From assembly GCF_001937445.1 (NCBI RefSeq), contig NZ_MSKS01000025.1, positions 31,235-95,234 of the forward strand: 64,000 nucleotides of DNA, written 5' to 3'. Shown here one piece after another: positions 26,146 through 34,491 of the stretch (the first letter of the stretch is position 1; each line of letters opens with the position of its first letter). Under the pieces are notes generated by a model that was given only the letters and a program-made list of their open reading frames with translations, was not told the DNA's origin and did not search any database. Origin of the DNA: Actinomyces oris (GTDB lineage Bacteria; Actinomycetota; Actinomycetes; Actinomycetales; Actinomycetaceae). The position numbers and the translations under genes are program-made.

Positions 26146-27282
26146 TCAGCCGGCGATGAAGCCGCCCAGGAGGCGGGCGATGGCGTAGACCGGCACGCCG
26201 ACCGACAGGATCGGCACAAGCGCGGAGGCCACCGCCGCCCGCCCGCCGGGCACCCACCGGTGGGTCCACAGGACGCGGTTGCCCGAGGCCATGAGGACCC
26301 CCGCCACGAAGCCGACGGCCACGCAGGCCACGGCGCTCTGCAGGGCCGCGGTCGCGCTGATGTGGGACAGGCCGAAGAAGCCGGCCGAGGCCAGCACGTA
26401 GCCGGCGCCGCCGGCGAACAGGGCCGGCACCGTGACAGTGAGGGCCTCCAGCATCCGGGCACGCACGTTGAGGACGGTCAGGACGGCGCCGACGAACAGC
26501 GCCAGGCAGGTGGGCACCACAATGGCCGGGTCGGCCAGTCCCGGTTCCAGAGCGCACCAGGCCGAACCGGAGACCGCCACGAGGCAGCCGGCCACCGTTG
26601 AGGACAGGTCCTCGACCAGGTTGTGCCGGCCGTCGCGCCGCAGCATCTGGCCGACGAAAGCCAGCAGGATCGAGAAGGCCATGACTAGGCCGGCCACCCC
26701 CATGTCGTCGAGGAGGTAGACGCTGACGGCGGCCGACAGCCCACTGATCGTCATGACGATCGTGCCGCCCAGGTCGTGCCGGGCACGCACGAGTGCGGGC
26801 CAGCCCTGTGCGGCGGCCGGCACCAGGACGGCCACGAGGGCCAGCCTCACCCAGCCGGGCAGGACCGAGCCGACCGCCAGCAGCAACGGCACCACGCCCG
26901 CGAAGGCGAGCCGGGTCCAGGCCGGGTCCACCAGGCCCGGCTCCTTGGGGCGGTTGGAGGCGCGGCGGGTGGCGTAGCCCAGGTCCTCGGTGAGGTCGAC
27001 GTCATCCCCTAAGTCCGCTGAGCGGGCCGCTCCCGGAGCACCGGAGGAGCTGGCCGACTCACCGGAGGTATTCGAGTCGGTCGCGCGTGCGGCGGGCTCC
27101 GACTCGGCGGGCCCGGCCGAGACGGCGGAGTCACCCGTGCTGATGACGCTGGCCCAGTCCGCCACGCCGCCGGCGGCCGTCGGAACGGCTGCGGCAGGGG
27201 AGTGATCGCGCGAGCCGCGGGAGGCCCCGCGGGTGCGCGCGGCCGGCTGGGCTCGTCGATGGTGGGTAGTCACAGCACACAT
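26146..27282 (-). CDS. Large hydrophobic membrane protein, unknown
   Basis: About 378 residues if the ATG at 27282 is used; the frame is open upstream to 27381 and a GTG 12 bases downstream is also possible. The first 130 residues are Ala/Ser/Gly-rich and likely disordered. The remainder has about nine or ten hydrophobic helices (for example LAFAGVVPLLLAVGSVL, LALVAVLVPAAAQGW, VYLLDDMGVAGLVMAFSILLAFVGQML and AVACVAVGFVAGVLMASG). I do not recognise the family; permease-like is all that can be said. It is divergent from glnR. Confidence 0.6.
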   Translation of the reverse strand: MCAVTTHHRRAQPAARTRGASRGSRDHSPAAAVPTAAGGVADWASVISTGDSAVSAGPAESEPAARATDSNTSGESASSSGAPGAARSADLGDDVDLTEDLGYATRRASNRPKEPGLVDPAWTRLAFAGVVPLLLAVGSVLPGWVRLALVAVLVPAAAQGWPALVRARHDLGGTIVMTISGLSAAVSVYLLDDMGVAGLVMAFSILLAFVGQMLRRDGRHNLVEDLSSTVAGCLVAVSGSAWCALEPGLADPAIVVPTCLALFVGAVLTVLNVRARMLEALTVTVPALFAGGAGYVLASAGFFGLSHISATAALQSAVACVAVGFVAGVLMASGNRVLWTHRWVPGGRAAVASALVPILSVGVPVYAIARLLGGFIAG

Positions 27283-27478
27283 CGTCCCACACCCGGGCGG
27301 CCGCGGCGCCCACTCCAGCCCCGCCCCATCATCCTCCTGGGTGGTCAGTATCCGGACAGTCGTTGCCCCAGGGGATTTCACCCGCGACTAGGTGTGGTTG
27401 ACTTGTCCCAACAGTATCGCCGCTGCTCAGCTCGACTGCGCCGGCGAGCCCAGATCGCGAGCCGCGGGAGGAGCAGCC

Positions 27479-28150
27479 ATGCGGATCATCATGTTCACTC
27501 GTGAGAGTGAGGCCACTGATGTCCTGCCGGCAACCGCCTTCCTCGACTCCCCGGTGGAGTGCCTCCCCCCGATGCCGTCCTCCTACGCGGAGGTGGACAA
27601 CGCCGACGTCGTCATGATCGACGCCCGCGGGGACCTGACCCGCGCCCGTGCTCTGTGCCAGCTGTTCACCGGGCCCATGGACTGCCCGCCCATCATCCTC
27701 ATCGTGGAGGAGGGCGGCGCCGCCGCGGTGCAGATCGACTGGGGCGCCGCCGACTTCGTCATGGCCGGCGCCAAGCCCGCCGAGCTGTCGGCCCGGCTGC
27801 GGCTGCTGCGCGCCCATGTCCCGGTCGTGGACGAGGTCGACGACGACCGCATCGACGTGGGCGATCTCGTCATTGACGTCACCGCCTACACGGCCCGACT
27901 GCGCGGCACGATCCTGGACCTGACCTACAAGGAGTTCGAGCTGCTGAAGTTCCTGGCCGCCAACCGGGGGCGGGTCCTGACCCGTGACGCGCTCCTGCAT
28001 GAGGTGTGGGGCGAGGACTACATCGGCGGCTCACGCACGGTGGACGTGCACATCCGTCGCCTGCGCGCGAAGCTGGGCACCGAGCACGACAACCTCATCG
28101 GCACGGTGCGCAACGTCGGCTACCGCCTGGACGCCCCCGAGGACGCCTGA
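27479..28150 (+). CDS. glnR: GlnR-type orphan response regulator
   Basis: 223 residues from the ATG at 27479 (GGAGGAGCAGCC upstream). An atypical receiver domain comes first (MRIIMFTRESEATDVLPATAFL, NADVVMIDARGDLTRARALCQLF, IILIVEEGGAAAVQIDWGAADFV). An OmpR-type winged helix follows (DLTYKEFELLKFLAANRGRV, TVDVHIRRLRAKLG, VRNVGYRL). The receiver pattern matches actinobacterial GlnR, the global nitrogen regulator, which has no partner kinase; none is seen here. In mycobacteria the glnR gene also lies close to nitrobindin and pst genes. It may also influence the neighbouring phosphate genes; that is inference. Confidence 0.85.
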   Translation: MRIIMFTRESEATDVLPATAFLDSPVECLPPMPSSYAEVDNADVVMIDARGDLTRARALCQLFTGPMDCPPIILIVEEGGAAAVQIDWGAADFVMAGAKPAELSARLRLLRAHVPVVDEVDDDRIDVGDLVIDVTAYTARLRGTILDLTYKEFELLKFLAANRGRVLTRDALLHEVWGEDYIGGSRTVDVHIRRLRAKLGTEHDNLIGTVRNVGYRLDAPEDA

Positions 28151-28261
28151 ACGCACCAGTTCCGGGAAGACCGGGAAGGCCCGGACAGGGCAGATCCAGC
28201 CAAGGGCGGGCCAGGCGCCCGTCCGCCGTGTGGATTCACTGCGTGGACACCGCCGCGGCCC

Positions 28262-28318
28262 GGAGCCCGGGCCTGTAGACTTTTATGCGGCGTCGGGCCG
28301 TGACGGGCCCCGGGCTCC
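28262..28318 (+). terminator. Hairpin downstream of glnR
   Basis: GGAGCCCGGG (28262-28271) and CCCGGGCTCC (28309-28318) make a perfect 10-bp stem about 110 bases after the glnR stop. There is no T run, so termination is plausible rather than proven. The rest of the gap to the R2 element shows nothing clear. Confidence 0.45.
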
Positions 28319-28447
28319 AACTCAAGCCGCCGCGAGCGGCATTCGCGCCGACTGGCGCTCTCCGGCCCGACGTCCCCCTCTCCTGAGCGTCCTGTCGCCC
28401 GCCTCCCTCTCGTGACCGCACCGCCGTGTCGCGCAAGGCGCCCAAAA

Positions 28448-28581
28448 GTGTCACTCCGGGCGACTTTTACCTGCGCGGCACCAGTTCCCGGATCAACGTG
28501 TCATGCGCTGACCTGCGCATACGTAAATCCGCGGTGCTCAGACCGGCCTCAGACGGCCTGAAAAGTCGCCATTCGTGACAC
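28448..28581. repeat. R2 palindromic element, copy a (134 bp)
   Basis: It starts GTGTCACTCCGGGCGACTTT and ends with AAAGTCGCCATTCGTGACAC; the two 21-base arms pair except for five central bases. Copies b (41962-42095, same length) and c (45052-45184) share these ends, but the interior here is different. It lies between the convergent glnR and pstB genes, where it could also stop transcription from both sides. Confidence 0.8.
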
Positions 28582-28596
28582 CTGACCCCTCGATCC

Positions 28597-29376
28597 TCAG
28601 CCGAAGCGGCCGGAGATGTAGTCCTCGGTGGCCTGCTGGCTGGGGGCGGAGAAGATCTTGTCGGTGGAGTCGTACTCGACGAGGTGGCCCGGCTTGCCGG
28701 TCGCCTCCAGGTTGAAGAATCCGGTCATGTCGCTCACGCGCGAGGCCTGCTGCATGTTGTGGGTGACGATGACGATCGTGTAGTCCGTCTTGAGCTCGGA
28801 GATGAGGTCCTCGATGGCGAGCGTGGAGATGGGGTCCAGGGCGGAGCAGGGCTCGTCCATGAGCAGGACGGCGGGCTTGACCGCGATGGCGCGGGCGATG
28901 CACAGGCGCTGCTGCTGGCCTCCGGACAGGCCCAGGCCGGGACGGTCCAGGCGGTCCTTGACCTCGTCCCACAGGTTGGCTCCGCGCAGGGAGGCCTCCA
29001 CCAGGTCGTCCGCATCGGACTTCTTGATGCGCCGGTTGTTGAGGCGCACGCCGGCCAGGACGTTCTCGGCGATGGACATGGTGGGGAAGGGATTGGGCCG
29101 CTGGAAGACCATGCCGATGGCGCGACGCACCTGGACGGCATCGACGCCGGGCCCGTAGAGGTTGACACCGTCGACGATGACCTGGCCCTCGACGCGGGCG
29201 CCGGGGATGGTCTCGTGCATACGGTTGAGGGTGCGCAGGAAGGTGGACTTCCCGCAGCCGGAGGGGCCGATGAGGGCGGTGACGGACTTGGGCTCGATGA
29301 CGACGTTGACGTCCTTCACGGCCAGGAAGTCGCCGTAGTAGATGTTCTCGCCGATGACGTCGATGCGCTTGGACAC
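28597..29376 (-). CDS. pstB: Phosphate ABC transporter ATPase PstB
   Basis: 259 residues. It powers phosphate import by PstCA. Walker [10 protein letters not shown], the Q-loop FQRPNPFP typical of PstB, signature [14 protein letters not shown], Walker [14 protein letters not shown] and the H-loop VTHNMQQA are all present. It is the last gene of the pstS-pstC-pstA-pstB operon, 78 bp after pstA. Confidence 0.96.
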   Translation of the reverse strand: MSKRIDVIGENIYYGDFLAVKDVNVVIEPKSVTALIGPSGCGKSTFLRTLNRMHETIPGARVEGQVIVDGVNLYGPGVDAVQVRRAIGMVFQRPNPFPTMSIAENVLAGVRLNNRRIKKSDADDLVEASLRGANLWDEVKDRLDRPGLGLSGGQQQRLCIARAIAVKPAVLLMDEPCSALDPISTLAIEDLISELKTDYTIVIVTHNMQQASRVSDMTGFFNLEATGKPGHLVEYDSTDKIFSAPSQQATEDYISGRFG

Positions 29377-29454
29377 GTCGGTTCCTTTACCTGAGGTGGA
29401 CTGCTGAGGGCTCTGGGGTCGCTGGGGGCGGGTGGCCCGGCGGCTCCGGCCGGG

Positions 29455-30618
29455 CTAGCGCCGGCCGCCCTTGGGGCTGAAGTACTTGGAGATGAGGCGG
29501 GCGGCGAGGTTGAGCAGCATGACCAGGATGATGAGGGTCAGCGCCCCGGCCCAGGCCCGCTCCATGGCGGCGGCCTCCCCGCGGGAGTACTGGTCGTAGA
29601 CGAGCACCGGCAGGGTGGACATGGAGCCGTCCAGCGGGTTGGTGTTGGTGCGGATCGTCAGGCCCACGGTGATGAGCAGCGGGGCGGTCTCGCCGATGAC
29701 GCGGGCGATGGCGATCATGACGGAGGTGGTGATGCCGGCCACCGCGGTGCGCAGCACGACCTTGACGATGGTGAGCCACTTGGGCACGCCCAGCGCGTAG
29801 GAGGCCTCGCGCAGGTGGGAGGGGACGAGCTTGAGCATCTCCTCCACGCCGCGGATGACCACCGGCGTCATGAGGACGCTCAGGGCGACTGCCCCGATGA
29901 TGCCGGCCTGGTAGCGGGGGCCGGCCACGATGAGGAAGATCGAGTAGGCGAACAGCCCGGCCACGATCGAGGGGATGCCGGTCATGACGTCGACGAGGAA
30001 GGTGATGACCCGCGCGATCCAGCCGCCGTTGTACTCCACGAGGAAGACGGCGGTGAACAGTCCCAGGGGCACCGAGATAAGGGTGGCGATCCCGGTGATC
30101 TGGAGAGTGCCGACGATGCCGTGGTAGAAGCCGCCGTTGGAGGCGTCGGCGCCGCGCATGTTAGTGGTCAGGAAGTCGTAGCCGAAGCGGGCCGAGCCGC
30201 CCGACAGGACCATCCACACCAGGGAGACCAGCGGCACCATGACGACGGCGAAGGACAGGTAGATGAGGAGGGTCACCAGGGTGTTGCGGCCCCAGCGCTC
30301 CCCCTCACGCACCCAGGAGACGGCGGTGGCGCCCACCACCCATACCAGGGCGGTCAGGGTGACGACGGCGGCGATGCTCCACCCGGCCAGCAGGCCGATC
30401 CCGCCGACGACGACGAAGGCGGCTCCCAGCGCAGCCCAGATGAACCAGTCGGGCAGGCGGTAGGAGGTCAAGGGCACGCCCTCGATGGAGGGAGGGTCGG
30501 CCAGCGGGTCGACGGGGGCGGCCGGAGCCTCGGCGGCCGCGAGCGCGGCCTTGAGGGACTTGGGCGCGGAGGCACCAGTCTCGCCGGCGGTGGGCTCGGG
30601 GGCGTTCGTGGGCGTCAT
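29455..30618 (-). CDS. pstA: Phosphate ABC transporter permease PstA
   Basis: 387 residues. An N-terminal extension of about 50 residues (Ala/Pro-rich) is followed by extra membrane segments and the permease core (YHGIVGTLQITGIATLISVPLGL, DVMTGIPSIVAGLFAYS, EEMLKLVPSHLREASYALGVPKWLTI, which contains the EAA loop). It begins one base after the pstC stop. With PstC it forms the membrane channel for phosphate. Confidence 0.93.
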   Translation of the reverse strand: MTPTNAPEPTAGETGASAPKSLKAALAAAEAPAAPVDPLADPPSIEGVPLTSYRLPDWFIWAALGAAFVVVGGIGLLAGWSIAAVVTLTALVWVVGATAVSWVREGERWGRNTLVTLLIYLSFAVVMVPLVSLVWMVLSGGSARFGYDFLTTNMRGADASNGGFYHGIVGTLQITGIATLISVPLGLFTAVFLVEYNGGWIARVITFLVDVMTGIPSIVAGLFAYSIFLIVAGPRYQAGIIGAVALSVLMTPVVIRGVEEMLKLVPSHLREASYALGVPKWLTIVKVVLRTAVAGITTSVMIAIARVIGETAPLLITVGLTIRTNTNPLDGSMSTLPVLVYDQYSRGEAAAMERAWAGALTLIILVMLLNLAARLISKYFSPKGGRR

Positions 30619-30619
30619 G

Positions 30620-31636
30620 TCAGCTGGCTCCTGAGAACTCGGAGCGGCGCGCGATGATCCACCGCGCCAGGGAGTTGACCGCGAAGGTGATGATGAACAG
30701 GACCAGGCCGGTGGCGATGAGCACGTTGACGCTCAATCCGTAGGCCTCGCGGAACTGCGAGGCGATGTTGGCGGCGATGGTCTGGTGCTGGCCCGCCTGG
30801 AGGATGCGCAGGTTCAGCCCCATGCCGGGTGAGAGGATCATGAGGACGGCCATGGTCTCACCCAGGGCACGCCCGAGCCCCAGCATGGAGGCGGAGATGA
30901 TGCCGGAGCGGCCAAACGGCAGGACGGCCTGGCGGATCATCTCGTAGCGGGTGGCGCCCAGGGCCAGGGAGGCCTCCTCCTGGAGGGTGGGCGTCTGGAG
31001 GAAGATCTCGCGGATGGTGGCGGTGATGATCGGCAGGATCATGACCGCCAGGACCAGGGAGGCGGTGGTGATGTTCTTGGCCGGGGCCGTGTAGTCGGCG
31101 AACAGCGGGATGAAGCCGAGGTGGTCGCTCAGCCAGGTGTTGATGGGGTCGAGCAGGGGCACCAGCCACAGGAAGCCCCACAGACCGAAGACCACGGAGG
31201 GGATCGCGGCCAGCAGGTCCACCATGTAGCCCAGGGCCTGGGCCAGGCGGCGCGGGGCGAAGTGGGAGATGAACAGGGCCACCCCGATGCTCAGCGGCAC
31301 CGCGACGCCCAGGGCGATGGTCGAGGACAGCAGCGTTCCGAAGACGAGCGGGGCCACGTAGCCCCACAGGCTGCGGTCACGCATGAAGGAGACCGACTCC
31401 AGGGTCTGGCGCGAGGCCGTCAGGGCGGGCAGCGCCTCCCGGATGAGGAAGGCGGCCACGAGGGCGAGCACCACCATGATGAAGGTGCCGGCGCCGAAGG
31501 ACAGGCCGGTGAAGATCCGGTTGCCGGTCTGCCCGGGAGCCTTGCCGGGCTGGATGATGGCGTCGTCGGCGCTGCTGGAGGCGGTCGCGGCTCCCGTTGG
31601 GGGCGGCGACGACGGCGGTGGAGTGGTGCTGGCCAC
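30620..31636 (-). CDS. pstC: Phosphate ABC transporter permease PstC
   Basis: 338 residues from the GTG at 31636, chosen because GAGGAGGG lies six bases upstream; the in-frame ATG at 31696 has no such site. A Ser/Thr/Pro-rich head is followed by about six helices and the permease loop EEASLALGATRYEMIRQAVLPFGRSG. DLLAAIPSVVFGLWGFLWLVP is typical of PstC. It is co-transcribed with pstS (upstream) and pstA (downstream). Confidence 0.93.
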   Translation of the reverse strand: MASTTPPPSSPPPTGAATASSSADDAIIQPGKAPGQTGNRIFTGLSFGAGTFIMVVLALVAAFLIREALPALTASRQTLESVSFMRDRSLWGYVAPLVFGTLLSSTIALGVAVPLSIGVALFISHFAPRRLAQALGYMVDLLAAIPSVVFGLWGFLWLVPLLDPINTWLSDHLGFIPLFADYTAPAKNITTASLVLAVMILPIITATIREIFLQTPTLQEEASLALGATRYEMIRQAVLPFGRSGIISASMLGLGRALGETMAVLMILSPGMGLNLRILQAGQHQTIAANIASQFREAYGLSVNVLIATGLVLFIITFAVNSLARWIIARRSEFSGAS

Positions 31637-31735
31637 GGCTGACCCTCCTCGGGGTGTGTGGGGCGGCGGCTGGGCGGGTGGGTGCTGGCTGGTCATGTGG
31701 TTCGGTGCGGCGTCGGGGTGGCCGGCCGGGCGGCC

Positions 31736-32809
31736 TCAGGCGGCGATCTTGTCGATGGCGGCGTTGATCTTCTCGCGCATCTGGCGGGTGATGGGGGCGC
31801 AGCCGGTGGCCTTGGCGGAGGCGTCCTGCCCCCGGGTGGAGGCGGCGAAGCGCAGGTAGGCCTTGACGACGGCGGCGATCCGGGCGTCGTCGTAGCGCAG
31901 GCGGGCGGCGAGGTAGGAGACCAGGACGATGGGGTAGGCGCCCTCGGCGTCGTGGCTGGGCTGGTAGAGCAGGCGGGTCTCGTCGGCCTCGGCGCCCAGG
32001 GTGGCGGCGTCGAGGGCGGTGGCCGCGGCCTTGGCGGAGACGGGCACGTAGGCCCCGTTGGAGCCGACGGCGACGGTGCCCAGGGTGGCGGGGACCTTGG
32101 AGGCGTCGGCGTAGCCGATGGTGCCGGTGGCCGCGGAGACGGTCTGGATCATGCCGGCGGTGCCGTCTCCGGACTGGCCGCCGCGCAGCGGCCAGGTCTC
32201 CTCGGGCTCGTGGGGCCAGGCCTTGGGGGCGACGGTGGCCAGGTAGGTGGTCAGGGCCTTGGTGGTGCCGGAGTCGTCGGAGCGGCTCACGACGATGATC
32301 CGCTGGTCGGGCAGGGCGGCGCCGGGGTTGAGGGCGGCTAGGGCGGGGTCGTTCCAGCGGGTGATGGCCCCGGAGAGGACCTTGGCGAGGACCTCGCCGG
32401 TCATGTTGACGTGGGACTCGCCGGTGAATCCGGGCAGGTTGTAGGCCACGGCGATCGGGGAGATGTAGAGGGGCAGCTCGACGGCGCCGCCGATCCGGCT
32501 GATCTCGTCGGCGGTCATGGGGGTGTCGGTGCCGGCGAAGTCGATGGCGCCCTCGACGAGCTTGGTGCGCCCGGCCCCGGAGCCGCCGCCGGCGTAGTCG
32601 ACGGTGGCGCGCAGGTTGGCGCCCATGAAGGTGTTCATCCAGGCGTCCTGCGCGTCGGACTGGGAGGTGGCGCCCGCGCCGCGGATCTCCCCCACCAGGT
32701 CGCTGGAGGCGTTGGGGTCGGCGGCGCCGGCGTCGCGCCCGCAGGCGGTCAGCGCGGTCAGGGTGGCCGCGCTCAGGGCGCCCAGGGCGCCGCGACGGGT
32801 CAGGAGCAC
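31736..32809 (-). CDS. pstS: Phosphate-binding lipoprotein PstS
   Basis: 357 residues. It catches phosphate outside the cell and passes it to PstCA. The signal peptide ends in lipobox LTAC, near residue 22. Phosphate-site motifs are GAGATSQSDAQDAWM, DYAGGGSGAGRTKLVEGAIDFAGTD and VVSRSDDSGTTKALTTYL, as in the family. It is the first gene of the pst operon, behind a candidate PHO box at 32913-32934. Confidence 0.95.
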   Translation of the reverse strand: MLLTRRGALGALSAATLTALTACGRDAGAADPNASSDLVGEIRGAGATSQSDAQDAWMNTFMGANLRATVDYAGGGSGAGRTKLVEGAIDFAGTDTPMTADEISRIGGAVELPLYISPIAVAYNLPGFTGESHVNMTGEVLAKVLSGAITRWNDPALAALNPGAALPDQRIIVVSRSDDSGTTKALTTYLATVAPKAWPHEPEETWPLRGGQSGDGTAGMIQTVSAATGTIGYADASKVPATLGTVAVGSNGAYVPVSAKAAATALDAATLGAEADETRLLYQPSHDAEGAYPIVLVSYLAARLRYDDARIAAVVKAYLRFAASTRGQDASAKATGCAPITRQMREKINAAIDKIAA

Positions 32810-32912
32810 AGGCTCTCCTCGCTCAGTCAGAGGGGGTCGGGGGTCCAGTCGGATACCGGGTGATTGTCAGGCAGCGGTCACGATAGGCGCCCCGGATGAA
32901 GGTTCCGGGTGA

Positions 32913-32934
32913 CCGGGGTAAACGGCCGGTAAAC
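32913..32934 (-). promoter_or_regulatory. Candidate PHO box upstream of pstS
   Basis: On the minus strand, GTTTACCGGCC (32934-32924) is followed directly by GTTTACCCCGG (32923-32913): two 11-base direct repeats, with a weaker third unit (TCACCCGG) after them. Streptomyces PhoP boxes are 11-base direct repeats close to GTTCACC, so this is a good candidate for phosphate control of pstSCAB. No phoPR genes are in the window. Confidence 0.6.
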
Positions 32935-33005
32935 ACCTCCCGTGAGGACGGTCATATTTCGATACGGTGGTGGGGAGACGACCGCTTCAGATGAAGGACA
33001 TCGAC

Positions 33006-33335
33006 ATGACCCACGACCGCAACCTCACGATCTCCTCACGCCCCGCGTTCTTCTCCGTGCTGGCGGCACTCAACGCCTCGGTCATCAACTTCTTCGTGCT
33101 GTGGAGCAATGCCGACACCGCGGCGGTCAACCGTGCCGAGGAGCACGGCTTCGACCCCAGCCAACTGCTGCCCCACGACACACCGTTCTGGTTCGCCGCG
33201 CACGCCTCACTGCTGAGCCTCCTGGCCCTTGACGTCCTCGTCTTCATGGCGTGGCGCAGGTCCCGCCGCCACGTGCCCCAGCAACCGGATGTGATCAACG
33301 GGGCGTTACCGCACGATCACATCACCCACCAGTAG
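33006..33335 (+). CDS. Small two-helix membrane protein, unknown
   Basis: 109 residues from the ATG at 33006 (GAAGGA upstream); two in-frame upstream starts lack ribosome sites. It has one hydrophobic segment near the N-terminus (FFSVLAALNASVINFFVLW), a polar middle (NADTAAVNRAEEHGFDPSQLLPHDTP), and a second helix (SLLSLLALDVLVFMAW) followed by RRSRRHV. I do not recognise it. It is divergent from pstS and shares its 196-bp upstream region. Confidence 0.65.
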   Translation: MTHDRNLTISSRPAFFSVLAALNASVINFFVLWSNADTAAVNRAEEHGFDPSQLLPHDTPFWFAAHASLLSLLALDVLVFMAWRRSRRHVPQQPDVINGALPHDHITHQ

Positions 33336-33363
33336 CAGTCCGTCATCTCGGGAGGGGAATCAA

Positions 33364-33399
33364 CTCGCGGGTTACCGGAGAATCCCGGTAACCCGCGAG
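33364..33399. terminator. Strong hairpin between convergent genes
   Basis: CTCGCGGGTTACCGG and its exact complement CCGGTAACCCGCGAG form a 15-bp perfect stem with the loop AGAATC. It sits between the ends of the small membrane protein gene and the Nudix gene, so it probably terminates both. No T run is present on the plus side. Confidence 0.7.
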
Positions 33400-33450
33400 C
33401 CCATAGTTCTCCCGGGGAAGACATCGGTTCGAGTCTGCGCCCCTTTCGAA

Positions 33451-34479
33451 TCAGCGGCCCTCGGACAGGACGGGGCGCTGCTTCTCGATGGCGACGGCGC
33501 GGATCTTGCCGCGGGGGCGGCGGGCCATGTGAACCACGAGGATCTCACCGGTCTTGAGCCAGGGGTCCCGGTCGGGCACGGAGCGCAGGAGCTTTCCGGG
33601 GGCGTACTGGGAGACGACTCCCATGATGGTGGGCAGGACGGGCCGGTGGGTGCACAGCGCCGTCGGCTCCTCGCGCACGCGAAGAACCTTCTTGACCACG
33701 GAGCGCACGCCCTTGGGACTCTGGGCGTGGGCCATCTCGGTCAGCGCCCCAGCCGTCTCCAAGTCCAGGCCCGCGGCCGCGGCGTAGGGGGCGACCGTGT
33801 CCACACAGCGCTTCCAGGGGCTGGTGATGACGCGCCCGACCCCGTAGGCGGCCAGGATCGGGACGAGGGCGCGGGCCCGGGTCTCGCCCTGGTCGTGGGT
33901 CAGGGGGCGGGTGGCCTCGTCGGTCTCCTTGTCCCGCTCCTTGGGGCGGTTCCACACGGAGCGCTTGACGGCGCGGCCGTGGCGCACGAGGACCAGGGTC
34001 CAGGTGTCGAGCTTGCCGTCCTCCCACAGGTCGACGAGCTCGCCGAGCAGGTCGCGGTCGTAGGAGTAGGTCAGGCGCTTGCGGGCCTGCCCCACGCGCA
34101 GCCACTCGACGCTGTCGATCTCCTTGGCCGAGGCGGGCTTGACGGCGCAACGGGCGGCGACGGCGGCCGAAGCCTCGGGGGCGACGCGGGCGGCCCAGTA
34201 GTGGACCTCCTTGCGCGAGCCGTCGCCGATCTTGTAGCGCACGCGGCTGAGGGGCTGGCCCAGGATCACCTGGACGCCGGTCTCCTCAGCGACCTCACGT
34301 ACGGCACAGGTGCGCACCGACTCGCAAGACTCGACCTTGCCCTTGGGAATGGACCAGTCGTCGTAGCGGGGACGGTGGACCAGGAGCACCTCGAGGTGCT
34401 TGCCGTTCTCACGCCACACCAGGGCGCCGGCGGCCTTCACGGTCTCGCGCGATCTGTTCTTCTTGCTGGAGGGGCTCAT
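33451..34479 (-). CDS. Nudix hydrolase fused to a histidine phosphatase (MutT1-like)
   Basis: 342 residues with two domains. Residues about 15-140 are a Nudix domain with the box GKVESCESVRTCAVREVAEETGV split over EVAEETG and the preceding GKVESCESV. Residues about 160-330 are a histidine-phosphatase domain with LVRHGRAVKRS and a distal CTHRPVLP. This is the layout of mycobacterial MutT1, which removes oxidised nucleotides and diadenosine polyphosphates. It lies 12 bp after ppk on the same strand, as in mycobacteria, suggesting shared regulation with polyphosphate metabolism. Confidence 0.85.
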   Translation of the reverse strand: MSPSSKKNRSRETVKAAGALVWRENGKHLEVLLVHRPRYDDWSIPKGKVESCESVRTCAVREVAEETGVQVILGQPLSRVRYKIGDGSRKEVHYWAARVAPEASAAVAARCAVKPASAKEIDSVEWLRVGQARKRLTYSYDRDLLGELVDLWEDGKLDTWTLVLVRHGRAVKRSVWNRPKERDKETDEATRPLTHDQGETRARALVPILAAYGVGRVITSPWKRCVDTVAPYAAAAGLDLETAGALTEMAHAQSPKGVRSVVKKVLRVREEPTALCTHRPVLPTIMGVVSQYAPGKLLRSVPDRDPWLKTGEILVVHMARRPRGKIRAVAIEKQRPVLSEGR

Positions 34480-34491
34480 GGCACGGCCGTC

